Source of the DNA: Denitrificimonas caeni
GTDB lineage: Bacteria > Pseudomonadota > Gammaproteobacteria > Pseudomonadales > Pseudomonadaceae
Direction: 5' to 3'
Length of the DNA stretch: 64,000 nucleotides
NCBI RefSeq assembly: GCF_905120345.1
Contig: NZ_CAJHOA010000001.1
Location: 124,001-188,000, forward strand
The notes beneath the pieces were generated by a model, which saw only the letters and a list, made by a program, of their open reading frames with translations, was not told the DNA's origin and made no database searches. The translations under genes were made by a program, and so were the position numbers. This document shows positions 10,203 to 19,594 of this stretch, one piece after another (the first letter of the stretch is position 1; each line of letters opens with the position of its first letter).

Positions 10203-12290
10203 ATGAAAAAGAATATTGATCATATCGACCCCGCAAAAACTATGAATACCTTACGTGGCAAAGGTGGTGAGACCCATCAATGTGCGGATGAAGCAGCCCC
10301 AGCACTAACGACTCAGCAAGGCGTAGTTATTAATGATAATCAAAACTCGCTTAAAGCCGGTAGTCGTGGTCCAACGCTTCTCGAAGACTTTGTATTACGT
10401 GAAAAAATTAATCATTTTGACCATGAACGTATTCCAGAGCGTATTGTTCATGCTCGTGGCAGTGCAGCACATGGTTATTTTGAACTGAGCGAGTCATTAG
10501 AAGACTATACGACAGCAAAAATTCTTACCGAAACCAATAAGCAGACGCCGTTATTCACACGGATCTCTACTGTTGCGGGTAGCCAAGGCTCAAAAGACAC
10601 ACCGCGTGATGTACGTGGTTTTGCGGTCAAAATATACACCGACGAAGGTAATTGGGACATCGTTGGCAATAATATGCCTATTTTCTTTATCCAAGATGCG
10701 ATGAAATTCCCTGATCTGGTGCATGCGGTCAAGCCTGAGCCTGACCGAGGTTTCCCCCAAGCCGCTTCGGCCCACGATACCTTCTGGGATTTTGTGTCTC
10801 TCAGCCCTGAAACCATGCATAACGTGATGTGGTTGATGAGTGATCGTGGTTTGCCGCGCAGCCTGCGCATGATTGAAGGCTTTGGCATACATAGTTATCG
10901 TCTGATTAATAAAGAAGGAAAAAGCACCTTTGTACGTTTTCATTGGAAGCCGTTGCTTGGTGTTCAGTCGACCACATGGGATGAAGCTGTAAAAATCTCC
11001 GGTGCGGATCCTGATTATCATCGTCGCGATTTGTTTGAGGCAATTAATAATGGAGATTTTCCTGAATGGGAATTTGGTGTGCAGCTCTTTACCGAAGAAG
11101 AGGCTGAACAATTTCCGTTTGACCACTTAGACGCGACCAAGCTGATCCCCGAAGAAATGGTCCCAGTTAAAATAGTCGGTAAAATGGTGCTTAATCGTTA
11201 CCCAGATAACTTCTTTGCTGAAACTGAGCAAGTGGCATTTTGTCCGTCCCATCTTCCACCTGGTATAGATTTCAGTAATGATCCCTTGCTGCAAGGTCGA
11301 CTGTTTAGCTATTTAGACACTCAGTTGTCACGCTTAGGCTCACCTAATTTTGCGCAAATACCCATCAACGCGCCTAAATGCCCCTTTGCTAATATGCAAC
11401 GTGATGGCCATATGCAGATGCATGTGCCCAAAGGTCGCGTCAATTATGAGCCGCAAAGCTTAGATCCAACGATGCCGCGTGAAAGCGCTAAGCGTGGTTT
11501 TGAATCATTCCCTGAGCAGCTTGATGATGGTGTCAAAGGTCGTGTTCGTGCGGAGAAATTCGCTGATCATTACAGTCAGCCACGAATGTTCTATCGTAGC
11601 CAAACGGCGCCAGAACAAGCACACATTGCTTCAGCCTATGCTTTTGAGCTGGGTAAAGTCGATGCAGCGCATGTGCGTGCCCGCACCCTCAGTCACTTGC
11701 GTCATATTGATGAGGAATTGGCCAGCCGTGTGGCAAAGGCTTTAGGTATGGAGTTGCCAGACGCCGCTGATGCTGCTGCCCCAGTACTAGATATGCCTAC
11801 GTCTGCTGCTTTGCAGACGATTGGACTCACACCTAACAGCTTAAAAGGTCGCTTGATTGGTATTCTTGTTGCGCAAGGTTCCAAGCGTAGTGAAATAGAA
11901 AAATATGAGAAGGCTGCTAATGCTGAAGGCGCAAGCGTGAAGATTATTGCCCCTGGTCGTGAAGTAGTGTTGGATGACGGTACCCGTATTCAATCTGCTG
12001 AACGTATCGCTGGTGCACCGTCAGTCCTGTTTGATGCGGTGGTGAGTATCGTTATGCCAGAACAAGCTAAAAAACTGGCCAAAGATAGTGCAACTCTAGA
12101 GTGGTTCACTGATGCCTATGGTCATTGCAAGGCGATTGCTTATTGCGGTGCCACAGATGAGCATATCTTATCTAAGTTACCTATTGAAAAAGATGTTTTT
12201 GTCACACCGCTTGCTGATTTGGATGCCTTTATAGGCAATGCTAAATCGCGATTATGGGAACGAGAGCCTAAGGTTCGTGACTTGGCATAA
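10203..12290 (+). CDS. katE: Large-subunit catalase (HPII/KatE type)
   Basis: Heme catalase that dismutates hydrogen peroxide to water and oxygen. The 695 residues put it in the large-subunit clade 2, with a catalase core (about residues 55-550) and a C-terminal flavodoxin/DJ-1-like domain (about 555-695, [13 protein letters not shown] onward). Active-site residues visible: His83 in [11 protein letters not shown] and Asn156 in [10 protein letters not shown]. The N-terminal arm is about 45 residues shorter than in E. coli HPII. AGGA lies six bases before the ATG, and a strong terminator follows 50 bases after the stop. It is transcribed alone. In related bacteria it is a stationary-phase gene, but no sigma-S promoter could be verified here. 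Confidence 0.97.
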   Translation: MKKNIDHIDPAKTMNTLRGKGGETHQCADEAAPALTTQQGVVINDNQNSLKAGSRGPTLLEDFVLREKINHFDHERIPERIVHARGSAAHGYFELSESLEDYTTAKILTETNKQTPLFTRISTVAGSQGSKDTPRDVRGFAVKIYTDEGNWDIVGNNMPIFFIQDAMKFPDLVHAVKPEPDRGFPQAASAHDTFWDFVSLSPETMHNVMWLMSDRGLPRSLRMIEGFGIHSYRLINKEGKSTFVRFHWKPLLGVQSTTWDEAVKISGADPDYHRRDLFEAINNGDFPEWEFGVQLFTEEEAEQFPFDHLDATKLIPEEMVPVKIVGKMVLNRYPDNFFAETEQVAFCPSHLPPGIDFSNDPLLQGRLFSYLDTQLSRLGSPNFAQIPINAPKCPFANMQRDGHMQMHVPKGRVNYEPQSLDPTMPRESAKRGFESFPEQLDDGVKGRVRAEKFADHYSQPRMFYRSQTAPEQAHIASAYAFELGKVDAAHVRARTLSHLRHIDEELASRVAKALGMELPDAADAAAPVLDMPTSAALQTIGLTPNSLKGRLIGILVAQGSKRSEIEKYEKAANAEGASVKIIAPGREVVLDDGTRIQSAERIAGAPSVLFDAVVSIVMPEQAKKLAKDSATLEWFTDAYGHCKAIAYCGATDEHILSKLPIEKDVFVTPLADLDAFIGNAKSRLWEREPKVRDLA

Positions 12291-12340
12291 TGAAGCGAAG
12301 GCTAGATTGCTTATGCTGCATCGTTGTAGTCGTTTGGATT

Positions 12341-12380
12341 AAAACCCGACACTCAGTTCAAATGCTGAGTGTCGGGTTTT
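12341..12380 (+). terminator. Terminator of katE
   Basis: A perfect 16-bp stem, AAAACCCGACACTCAG at 12341-12356 and its complement at 12365-12380, with an eight-base loop and T residues at the end of the stem. It may also act on the minus strand for the lipoprotein gene downstream. Confidence 0.93.
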
Positions 12381-12428
12381 ATAGAGATCAAAGAATAGCA
12401 GCTAAAATCATTAGCACTCTAGACTCTC

Positions 12429-12656
12429 CTAAAACGAGTAAGTCTGGGATGCTGTAGGAGCGTTTTCTTTATAAGATTCGAATTTCAACAATGAAACTTC
12501 ATGATCTACTGGTTCAAACGTTAGCGCTAGACTCGATGGCTTTGAGCGGTACTGATAGTAATGTGTCTTTGACTCATCAGTATCTGAGGAGCAGCCTGAG
12601 ATACTAATGACTATGAATATCAATAAAGAAAATGTATAGGTTGCTAAAGAATTCAT
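12429..12656 (-). CDS. Small predicted lipoprotein, 75 residues
   Basis: The N-terminus is a lipoprotein signal: a hydrophobic helix (LATYTFSLLIFIVISI) followed by the lipobox ISGC, with Cys22 as the lipid-modified residue, then a polar Asp/Ser linker. The mature part of about 54 residues has no recognised family. AAGGAG stands eight bases before the ATG, which strongly supports translation. The katE terminator hairpin lies downstream and may end this transcript too. Function unknown. Confidence 0.7.
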   Translation of the reverse strand: MNSLATYTFSLLIFIVISISGCSSDTDESKTHYYQYRSKPSSLALTFEPVDHEVSLLKFESYKENAPTASQTYSF

Positions 12657-13045
12657 GACCGATACTCCTTGTGCGCATTAATTACGTGTTATATTTTTAT
12701 ATATAATTAATGAGAGCGTATGCGATACGGCAATCTTTTATAAGATTCATCTTTACTGTTTGATTATTGAAAGTCAATATTTACCACTTTATTTTTATAA
12801 TAAAATGCTATGGCGTGGGCGTCATTAAATACAAGCAATACTTTCTTTAATAATATTATTAATATTATTAATTAAAAAGATTAATTAATTTTAAATTAAA
12901 TTTTCGTGTAACACTAAAAACAATGCCCCGCTTTTAATACTATATTTTCTCGTATGTTCTAGGATAATAAGGGGCGAATGCTCACTGCTATAAATAAGAA
13001 AATATATGCTGTTCGGATACGCTTTGATGGTTAACGGTGAAGACA
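12657..13045. other. AT-rich intergenic region with low-complexity TAATATTAT tract
   Basis: Nearly 390 bases separate the lipoprotein start from the next small gene. From about 12845 to 12902 the sequence is almost pure A/T with repeated TAATATTA and TTAATTAA units. No gene is visible. It presumably contains the two divergent promoters and may bind nucleoid proteins such as H-NS-like MvaT; the latter is inference from composition only. Confidence 0.6.
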
Positions 13046-13276
13046 ATGGAGTATTTAGACTGGGTTCAATGGCCGGCGATGTTAGTTACTATCGCCGCAG
13101 CTTGGATGGTTGGATCTGAAAAAGAGGGTCGACGTCAATTCGGCTTCTGGGTTTTTATTACCAGTAACCTGCTTTGGGTTATCTGGGCTCTTTATTCGGA
13201 TGCTTATGCGCTTATTGTTTTGCAAATAGCGCTTGCGGCCATGAATATTCGTGGCAGTATCAAAAACTCAAAATAA
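13046..13276 (+). CDS. Small hypothetical membrane protein, 76 residues
   Basis: Starts MEYLDWVQWPAML and shows about three hydrophobic stretches: residues 9-23, 34-50 (FGFWVFITSNLLWVIWA) and 54-68. It ends NIRGSIKNSK. The pattern Trp-rich helix followed by a final N-I-R-G resembles small inner-membrane proteins distantly like PnuC/YgjV-type half transporters, but I cannot name a family. GGTGA five bases upstream favours the ATG at 13046 over an in-frame GTG at 13037. Unrelated to the broken hipBA locus that follows. Confidence 0.62.
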   Translation: MEYLDWVQWPAMLVTIAAAWMVGSEKEGRRQFGFWVFITSNLLWVIWALYSDAYALIVLQIALAAMNIRGSIKNSK

Positions 13277-13347
13277 GCTAATAACAATTGTAAGTGAGGC
13301 GCTACCCCCGTTGGTAATCAGCCTTACAGCGGCTAAGACACACGGTC

Positions 13348-13548
13348 ATGCACGCAGAGAAGGGCAAGGATCAGTTGGAGATATTTGTCACTATTTTAGC
13401 GGCGTTGAATCTAGATGCGCATTTTGATTTATTTCTACCTAAACAACTTATATCACCAGTTCAGCTCGCTAGACTACAAGGAAAGCAGCGTCAACGTGCT
13501 TCAGGACAAAAAGTACAAGATGAGGAGGATGTGCCCTCATGGCAATGA
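13348..13548 (+). pseudogene. hipB: Remnant of HipB-type antitoxin (C-terminal part)
   Basis: The readable peptide contains FVTILAALNLDAHFDLFLP and PVQLARLQGKQRQRA, which match the C-terminal tail typical of HipB-like Xre regulators paired with HipA. The helix-turn-helix half that should precede it is missing: upstream bases 13277-13347 encode nothing similar. The ATG at 13348 has no good binding site. The TGA overlaps the hipA start by ten bases, the normal arrangement of an intact hipBA pair, so this is best read as a truncated antitoxin. Confidence 0.72.
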
Positions 13549-14586
13549 AAGTTATTAATGTACGCTTTAAGTCGCTTGATGTTGGAGCGGTTAGTTTTGA
13601 TACAAGTACTGGGCTAGGTGCGTTTGAGTATGATCCTGGGTTTACGAGTAAAGGGATTGAGTTATCGCCACTAAAAATGCCTTTAGAAAAACGTATTTAT
13701 AGCTTTCCAGAGCTGGACTTTACTACATTCAAGAGGCTAACGGGTCTGATTGCAGACTCGTTATCTGATGGCTTTAGTAATGCCGTACTTAATGCCTGGG
13801 TCGCTATGCGAGGAAAGTCTACAAGCGACATTACTCCTATAATTTTACCCAAGTTAGGTCAGGGCAGGCTGTTGTACCTGATGGATTTACGCATTATCTG
13901 ATGAAGCTTGATGGGGTGAGCGAATTCAATAAGAACCAAGAAACCTTTGGTGATCCATTAGGGTTTGGAGCGATGGAGTATGTTTACCACTTAATGGCTA
14001 AAGACTGTGGTATCAGCGCCATGCCGCTTGCTTCCTGAGGGTGAGCGTAGACATTTTATTACACAGCGTTTTGATCGTCCTGGTAATGAAAAAATACACG
14101 TACAAGCTTTAAACGGTCTTGTTCATATTGTTTATAAAAAGCCAGGTTTTTTTTCTTATTCAGAACTGTTTAATGTTTTAAGACTGCTTAGGTTGCCAGC
14201 TGTTGATGCCAAACAGTTACTCAGACGCATGGTTTTTAATATTGTGGCTCGAAATCACGATGATCACTCGAAAAATTTCGGGTTTATATTGCAGGGGAAT
14301 ACTTGGCGTTTAGCTTCTGCATATGACCTCGTGTACAGCTATAGACCTGGTAGCAGTTGGATTAATAGCCACTGGATGAGTTTGAACGGCAAGAGGGATG
14401 ACTTTACTCGTGAGGATTTCTATTCGCTCGAAAAAATGAGTCCACTCTTTACGAGGAGTCGTATTGATAAATACCATCAATGAAACTGTTAAGAGCGTAG
14501 CGAGCTGGAGAAAGCTGGCAACTACCAATGGAGTACCTAAAGCGCTAGTGGAAGAAGTTGAGCAAAACTTAAGGCTGAGTATTTGA
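13539..14586 (+). pseudogene. hipA: HipA-type serine/threonine kinase toxin, broken
   Basis: Three pieces in different frames add up to a damaged HipA. 13539-13850 gives the N-terminal subdomain (TGLGAFEYDPGF, PLKMPLEKRIYSFPEL, LIADSLSDGFSNAVLNAW). A segment of the family (the E-R-L-x-Y-x-G-x-R-G-M-G-A-L block) is then missing and the frame changes: 13855-14030 reads GQAVVPDGFTHYLMKLDG and FGAMEYVYHLMAKDCGISAMP. A shift near 14030 leads to CRLLPEGERRHFITQRFDR and the kinase motif NHDDHSKNFGF with the catalytic Asp. A last shift near 14470 restores the tail ending at the TGA 14584-14586. At least one deletion and three frame changes make it non-functional. Confidence 0.82.
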
Positions 14587-14643
14587 TTTTTGCTGGATAG
14601 CGAGCTGGGTTTCACTTGAAAAATGAGTTGTTAATTTTCAAAA

Positions 14644-14661
14644 GCTTTCGCCGGCGAAAGC
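14644..14661. terminator. GC-rich palindrome after the hipA remnant
   Basis: GCTTTCGCCGGCGAAAGC is a perfect 18-base palindrome, followed within ten bases by CTTCTTTTTAG. It may be the original terminator of hipBA. Confidence 0.5.
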
Positions 14662-14738
14662 CTGCTTCTTTTTAGTAAGCCGATCGAAGCGCAGTTTTTC
14701 AAGGTGTCTACTAGGGTGTCTAGCAAAAACAGTAGGCG

Positions 14739-14766
14739 AAAAAAAACCCTTGAGCTTCAAGGGTTT
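14739..14766 (-). terminator. Terminator of tRNA-Ser
   Basis: AAACCCTTGA at 14744-14753 pairs with TCAAGGGTTT at 14757-14766 around a three-base loop. Read on the minus strand the stem ends in a run of eight T, directly downstream of the tRNA. Confidence 0.88.
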
Positions 14767-14773
14767 TTAAATT

Positions 14774-14861
<88 letters not shown>

Positions 14862-14973
14862 CTTTCAATGGCGGCTATAATAGCGGAATATTTATTTCTG
14901 TCAAATGTTTTCAGTAAATTTATTAATATTTTTGCTATGATGGCTTGCAGTACAATAAATTAGGAGTTTTAGA

Positions 14974-15642
14974 ATGCGTGAACAACAGAATTATTCGTTA
15001 GAGCAGGGCACTGCGGTACGATCAGAAAGCAGTGCGGTTTTGCGTAACACCTATGCTTTGTTAGCTATGACCTTAGCCTTCAGTGGCTTGGTTGCCTATA
15101 TTTCTCAGCAAATGAATATGCCGCATCCCGGCATGATGCTGACCTTGGTCGGTTTTTACGGCTTATTTTTCCTTACGATGAAATTGCGTAACTCTGGTTG
15201 GGGCTTGCTGAGTACCTTCGCGCTTACTGGTTTCATGGGTTATACCCTTGGCCCTATCTTAAATATGTATATGAGTCTGCCCAATGGTGCGAGCGTGATC
15301 AGCTCAGCGTTTGCCATGACGGCTTTTGTGTTTACTGGTTTATCGGCGTATGTGCTGATAACCCGTAAAGACATGAGCTTTTTAAACGGTTTTATCACCG
15401 TCGGCTTTTTTGTCTTGTTGGCAGCGATTATTGCAAGCTTCATTTTTGATATTTCTGGTTTACAGTTAGCAATTAGCGCAGGTTTTGTGCTGTTTTCATC
15501 AGCGATGATTCTTTTTCAAACCAGCGCTATTATTCAGGGTGGAGAACGCAATTACATTATGGCTACAATCAGCCTGTATATTTCTATCTACAACCTGTTC
15601 TTAAGCTTGCTGCAGATTCTTGGTGTGACGAGCAGAGACTAA
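14974..15642 (+). CDS. yccA: Bax inhibitor-1 / YccA family inner membrane protein
   Basis: The 222 residues carry seven hydrophobic segments after a polar N-terminus of about 25 residues (LRNTYALLAMTLAFSGLVAYIS onward), the layout of the BI-1/YccA family. E. coli YccA is a substrate and modulator of the FtsH membrane protease. The C-terminal part ends in LYISIYNLFLSLLQILG and shows the family-type Tyr/Asn pattern. TAGGAG lies ten bases before the ATG and an intrinsic terminator follows. Monocistronic in this window; the tus genes that often follow it are absent. Confidence 0.92.
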   Translation: MREQQNYSLEQGTAVRSESSAVLRNTYALLAMTLAFSGLVAYISQQMNMPHPGMMLTLVGFYGLFFLTMKLRNSGWGLLSTFALTGFMGYTLGPILNMYMSLPNGASVISSAFAMTAFVFTGLSAYVLITRKDMSFLNGFITVGFFVLLAAIIASFIFDISGLQLAISAGFVLFSSAMILFQTSAIIQGGERNYIMATISLYISIYNLFLSLLQILGVTSRD

Positions 15643-15672
15643 TAGTCGTACAGATAAATGATCAAGAAAATT

Positions 15673-15704
15673 AGGCTCTATTGGTTTACAATAGAGCCTT
15701 TTTA
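15673..15704 (+). terminator. Terminator after yccA
   Basis: AGGCTCTATTG at 15673-15683 and its complement CAATAGAGCCT at 15689-15699 form an 11-bp stem with a five-base loop, followed by TTTTT. Confidence 0.93.
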
Positions 15705-15772
15705 TTATTTAAACTTTGCTTCGCATAGTATTTGCATGTTTGGCATGCGCACTAACTACATAAGGATCTGTA

Positions 15773-16606
15773 ATGATTAAAAAATGCTTATTTCCTGCCG
15801 CTGGTTACGGTACTCGTTTTTTACCAGCGACGAAGGCCATGCCAAAAGAAATGTTGCCTATCGTTAATAAACCCTTGATTCAATATGGCGTAGAGGAAGC
15901 TCTCGAAGCTGGTTTGCATGAAATCGCAGTTGTTACAGGTCGTAATAAACGCTCTATAGAAGACCATTTTGATATTAGCTTTGAAATGGAGCATCAGATT
16001 TATGGCACAGATAAAGAACATTACCTTACTGGTGTGCGCAGTTTAATCAGTGAGTGTACTTTCTCATATACCCGACAAATCCAAATGAAAGGGTTAGGGC
16101 ATGCCATTCTGACAGGGCGTACACTGATCGGTGATGAGGCTTTCGCTGTCGTATTAGCCGATGACCTGTGTATTAATCTCGATGGCGATGGTGTACTGCA
16201 GCAAATGATCAAACTGTACAATCAGTTCCGCTGTTCGATTGTGGCGATTCAAGAAGTGCCTATGGAAGAGACGGCTAAATACGGTGTGATTTCCGGTGAA
16301 ATGATTCGCGATGATATTTACCGTGTCCATTCGATGGTTGAAAAGCCAAAGCCTGAAGATGCACCTTCAAACCTAGCTATTATTGGCCGCTATATCCTAA
16401 CCCCTGATATCTTTGACATTATCGCGCAAACAGAGCCCGGCAAAGGCGGTGAGATTCAAATTACTGACGCCTTAATGAAACAAGCGCAACAAGGTTGTGT
16501 AATCGCTTATAAGTTTAAAGGCCAACGTTTTGATTGTGGTAGTGTTGAAGGCTATATCGACGCGACTAACTTCTGTTACGAAAACCTTTACAAAACTGAT
16601 AAATAA
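15773..16606 (+). CDS. galU: UTP-glucose-1-phosphate uridylyltransferase
   Basis: Makes UDP-glucose from UTP and glucose-1-phosphate for lipopolysaccharide core, exopolysaccharide and other glycans. The 277 residues match the family. Visible: nucleotide-binding loop FPAAGYGTRFLPATKAMPKEM (residues 7-27 region), the VVLADDL motif near residue 127 for metal and substrate, EKPKPEDAPSN near 190 and a C-terminal GQRFDCGSVEGY. AAGGAT lies seven bases before the ATG. Followed by gor after 45 bases, as in Pseudomonas genomes where galU and gor are near neighbours. Confidence 0.97.
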   Translation: MIKKCLFPAAGYGTRFLPATKAMPKEMLPIVNKPLIQYGVEEALEAGLHEIAVVTGRNKRSIEDHFDISFEMEHQIYGTDKEHYLTGVRSLISECTFSYTRQIQMKGLGHAILTGRTLIGDEAFAVVLADDLCINLDGDGVLQQMIKLYNQFRCSIVAIQEVPMEETAKYGVISGEMIRDDIYRVHSMVEKPKPEDAPSNLAIIGRYILTPDIFDIIAQTEPGKGGEIQITDALMKQAQQGCVIAYKFKGQRFDCGSVEGYIDATNFCYENLYKTDK

Positions 16607-16651
16607 CGTTTTAGCTTGAACGCCTTAACCACCTGAACTGGAGAGTAGTGT

Positions 16652-18007
16652 ATGTCCTATGATTTTGATTTGTTTGTCATTGGTGCAGGTTCAGGTGGTG
16701 TACGCGCTGCCCGTTTTGCGGCTTCTTTTGGTGCGCGAGTGGCTGTTGCAGAAAGCCGTTATTTAGGCGGAACTTGCGTGAATGTGGGCTGTGTACCGAA
16801 AAAACTAATGGTCTATGCCGCTCACTTTCAAGATGATTTTAAGCTCAGTCGTAGTTTTGGTTGGGATGTTGAGGCGAAGGGCTTTGACTGGGCTACGCTG
16901 ATCACGAATAAAAATACTGAAATTGAGCGTTTAAACGGTATTTACGAAAAACTGCTGGTTAGCAGTGGTGTGAACTTGCTAAATGGTCACGCTAAGCTGG
17001 TTGATGCCCACACTGTTGATGTTGACGGTAAGCACTACACCGCTGAGCATATTCTTGTAGCGGTGGGCGGCTGGCCGCAGGTGCCAGATATTCCTGGTCG
17101 TGAACACGTCACCGACTCGAATCAAGTGTTCTTCTTAAAAGAGCAGCCTAAGCGTGTGCTGGTGGTGGGCGGTGGCTATATTGCCGTTGAATTTGCTTCA
17201 GTCTTTCATGGTCTTGGTTCAGAAACGCAGTTAGCGTATCGCGGTGATTTGTTTTTACGCGGTTTTGACCAAGATGTGCGAGAGCATTTGCACCAAGAAC
17301 TACTAAGAAAAGATATGACCCTGCGTTTTAACTGCGATGTTAAATGCATTGATAAACAAAAAGATGACAGTCTTCTGATTACTTTTAAAGATGGCCAAAG
17401 CACTGAAGTTGATTGTATTTTTTATGCAACGGGTCGGCGACCAATGCTGGATAACCTGGGATTGGAAAATGTAGATATTAAGCTCAAGGACGATGGTTCT
17501 ATTGCCGTTGACGAGTTGTATCAAACCACAGAAAGCAGCATTTTAGCGATTGGCGATGTCACGGGTCGTGTGCAATTGACTCCAGTGGCGTTAGCTGAAG
17601 GAATGGCGGTAGCACGGCGCTTATTCCGCCCGGAAGAGTATCGTCCCGTTGATTACAACTTGATTCCGACAGCTGTATTTAGCTTGCCTAATATTGCCAC
17701 CGTCGGCTTAAGCGAAGAGCAGGCAAGGGCAGATGGCTTTGCTATAGAGGTCTTTAAAAGCAGTTTTAGACCGATGAAACTGAGCTTGTCGGCTCAGCAA
17801 GAACGTATTTTTATGAAACTGATTGTTGATCAAGCTACAGATCGTGTGCTGGGCTGCCATATGGTTGGGCCGGATGCTGGCGAATTAATGCAGGGGATTG
17901 CCGTCGCTTTAAAAGCCGGTGCAACCAAGCAAGTTTTTGATGACACCATTGGTATTCATCCAACGGCCGCGGAAGAATTTGTCACCATGCGCACACCCAG
18001 TGCGTAG
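16652..18007 (+). CDS. gor: Glutathione-disulfide reductase
   Basis: NADPH-dependent flavoenzyme that keeps glutathione reduced; it supports the glutathione-dependent formaldehyde enzyme and the glutaredoxin-like protein also in this window. The 451 residues show the FAD loop [10 protein letters not shown], the redox-active disulfide Cys42/Cys47 in [13 protein letters not shown], an NADPH loop [12 protein letters not shown] near 170, and the C-terminal catalytic His436 with Glu441 (GIHPTAAEE). Its second ATP-site motif is normal. GGAGAG precedes the ATG. A terminator follows 25 bases after the stop. Confidence 0.97.
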   Translation: MSYDFDLFVIGAGSGGVRAARFAASFGARVAVAESRYLGGTCVNVGCVPKKLMVYAAHFQDDFKLSRSFGWDVEAKGFDWATLITNKNTEIERLNGIYEKLLVSSGVNLLNGHAKLVDAHTVDVDGKHYTAEHILVAVGGWPQVPDIPGREHVTDSNQVFFLKEQPKRVLVVGGGYIAVEFASVFHGLGSETQLAYRGDLFLRGFDQDVREHLHQELLRKDMTLRFNCDVKCIDKQKDDSLLITFKDGQSTEVDCIFYATGRRPMLDNLGLENVDIKLKDDGSIAVDELYQTTESSILAIGDVTGRVQLTPVALAEGMAVARRLFRPEEYRPVDYNLIPTAVFSLPNIATVGLSEEQARADGFAIEVFKSSFRPMKLSLSAQQERIFMKLIVDQATDRVLGCHMVGPDAGELMQGIAVALKAGATKQVFDDTIGIHPTAAEEFVTMRTPSA

Positions 18008-18031
18008 CCTCAGTAGATTTTGTTTGATACG

Positions 18032-18058
18032 AAAACGGCGCATATTTTGCGCCGTTTT
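18032..18058. terminator. Bidirectional terminator between gor and the copper chaperone gene
   Basis: AAAACGGCGCA at 18032-18042 pairs with TGCGCCGTTTT at 18048-18058 around a five-base loop. Flanking A and T at the stem ends let it work on both strands for the convergent genes. Confidence 0.9.
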
Positions 18059-18095
18059 ACTCTGTGCTTGTTAATACACTAGCAAAGAAAGGTTC

Positions 18096-18629
18096 TTAGT
18101 GACTGTCGTGTGCTGAGTGATCCATCTGAGGCTGCGCCGCCGAGGTGCCGGCATCACTCGTTTTAATATCAACAATAATATCCACTTGACCGGCATGCTC
18201 AAATTGTAAAGTGAGCGGCAATTGTTCGCCGGCGATTAGCGGTTTTTTCAAGTCAATTAACATCACGTGATAGCCACCGGGCTCGAGAGTTAGGTTGCCG
18301 TGGGCAGGTACATCAATCGCATCAACTTTAACCATGCGCATGACATCATCTTGATGAATATGCGCATGCAGTTCAGTGATCGCAGCAATCGAACTGTCGG
18401 CGCTGAGCAGACGGTCAGGCTGATCGCTGTGGTTGTCGATACTCATAAACGCAGCACCAACCGGTGCATTGGGCGGTAATTCGCGCGACCAGGCCGTACT
18501 GACATTAATAGTGGCGTGTGGTGCTTCAGAGCTAGGCATCACATGCTGCGGTTCCTGTTCAGCATAAGTGGGGATAGCTGTAGCCATCGATAAAGCAAAC
18601 AAACTGGCGGTAAGTGCAGTTAAGCGCAT
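18096..18629 (-). CDS. PCu(A)C-type periplasmic copper chaperone
   Basis: A 177-residue secreted protein of the PCuAC family, which carries Cu(I) in the periplasm and helps metallate cytochrome oxidase or copper enzymes. A Sec signal peptide covers residues 1-23 (LTALTASLFALSMATAIPTYAEQ). The copper signature H-M-x10-M-x21-H-x-M is represented by ELHAHIH, DDVMRMV and GGYHVMLI. In addition the C-terminus is rich in His, Met and Asp (MDHSAHDSH), a likely extra metal site. Its neighbours give no oxidase genes, so the partner is unknown. Confidence 0.9.
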   Translation of the reverse strand: MRLTALTASLFALSMATAIPTYAEQEPQHVMPSSEAPHATINVSTAWSRELPPNAPVGAAFMSIDNHSDQPDRLLSADSSIAAITELHAHIHQDDVMRMVKVDAIDVPAHGNLTLEPGGYHVMLIDLKKPLIAGEQLPLTLQFEHAGQVDIIVDIKTSDAGTSAAQPQMDHSAHDSH

Positions 18630-18799
18630 AACAAAGAATCCTATTCTAATGTTCTTGATATTTGTCAGAGCGATTAATTTAGCATGCTGCGAAGTAAAGC
18701 GGGATGCGGCAATGCGCAGCAGTCCAGTATTAGCGTTATATTGCTATCACTGAATATAGTCGATTTAACATAATATTGATTATGGCATATTTGAATGAT

Positions 18800-19594
18800 T
18801 CATTCTTTGCTGCTTTTTTGTGATATTGCGTCTGTGATCGCGTCTACGGCGTTATCGTCACTATTAATAGCAGGATCACTGAACTCTGTTGTTAATCCGT
18901 GCTCCATGCTCTCAAGCTCTGCTAGTAGCGTATTAAAGCTCACCTGTGAACTACTGTTCATGACGTCAGTTACCGTATCACTAGCGCTGATCTGAGCTGT
19001 TACCGCTACTGCTGCTACTTTTTGAATAATTGGCTCATCTGCAATGGCTTTCAGTTCTTGCAGCGCACTGACATTGGGCAACTCATCGAGGCTGCGTAAA
19101 TTAAAGTAATCTAAAAATATTTTAGTGGTTGCCAGCATGGCTGGTTTACCTGGTACATCCTTATAGCCGACTACTCGTATCCACTCGCGCTCCAGTAAAG
19201 CTTTGATAATGTGTGAGTTAATCGCCACACCGCGTACATCTTCAATTTCACCACGTGTAATCGGCTGTCGATACGCTATCAAGGCGAGCGTTTCGAGCAT
19301 GGCTCTTGAGTAACGCTGTGGTCGTTCTTCCCATAAACGACCAACCCACATTGAATACTCTGGGCGCACTTGCAAGCGAAAACCAGATGCCACCTCACTT
19401 AACTGATAAGATCGTTGTGCAATATCAATGGCTAACTGCTCTAAACCCGCATTAATTTGACGATGGCTGGGTCGTGTTCCCTCATCAAATAGCTCAACGA
19501 TACGTTCAAGGCTTAATGGCTTGGCTGCCGCTAAAAGTAACGCCTCAAGAATATTGGCGAAATATTGCGCATTCTCAAAATCAAGATTATTCAT
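18800..19594 (-). CDS. scpB: Segregation and condensation protein B
   Basis: Winged-helix subunit of the SMC-ScpAB type condensin, which organises newly replicated chromosomes. The two winged-helix domains lie around residues 8-90 (ILEALLLAAAKPLSLERI) and 95-175 (RYSRAMLETLALIAYRQPITRGEIEDVRGV, the family signature). About 85 further residues form a poorly conserved acidic and Ser/Thr-rich tail. I start at 19594, where the ATG overlaps the scpA stop by eight bases; longer upstream starts would overlap scpA more and add unconserved sequence. Translational coupling to scpA is likely. Confidence 0.93.
   Translation of the reverse strand: MNNLDFENAQYFANILEALLLAAAKPLSLERIVELFDEGTRPSHRQINAGLEQLAIDIAQRSYQLSEVASGFRLQVRPEYSMWVGRLWEERPQRYSRAMLETLALIAYRQPITRGEIEDVRGVAINSHIIKALLEREWIRVVGYKDVPGKPAMLATTKIFLDYFNLRSLDELPNVSALQELKAIADEPIIQKVAAVAVTAQISASDTVTDVMNSSSQVSFNTLLAELESMEHGLTTEFSDPAINSDDNAVDAITDAISQKSSKE

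Noticed and set aside
10505-11126. Two long frames antisense to katE
   Set aside because: Shadows of a strongly conserved catalase core; no separate signals.
14310-14615. 101-residue frame antisense to the hipA remnant
   Set aside because: Explained by the hipA pseudogene on the plus strand, whose conserved motifs match across the same bases.
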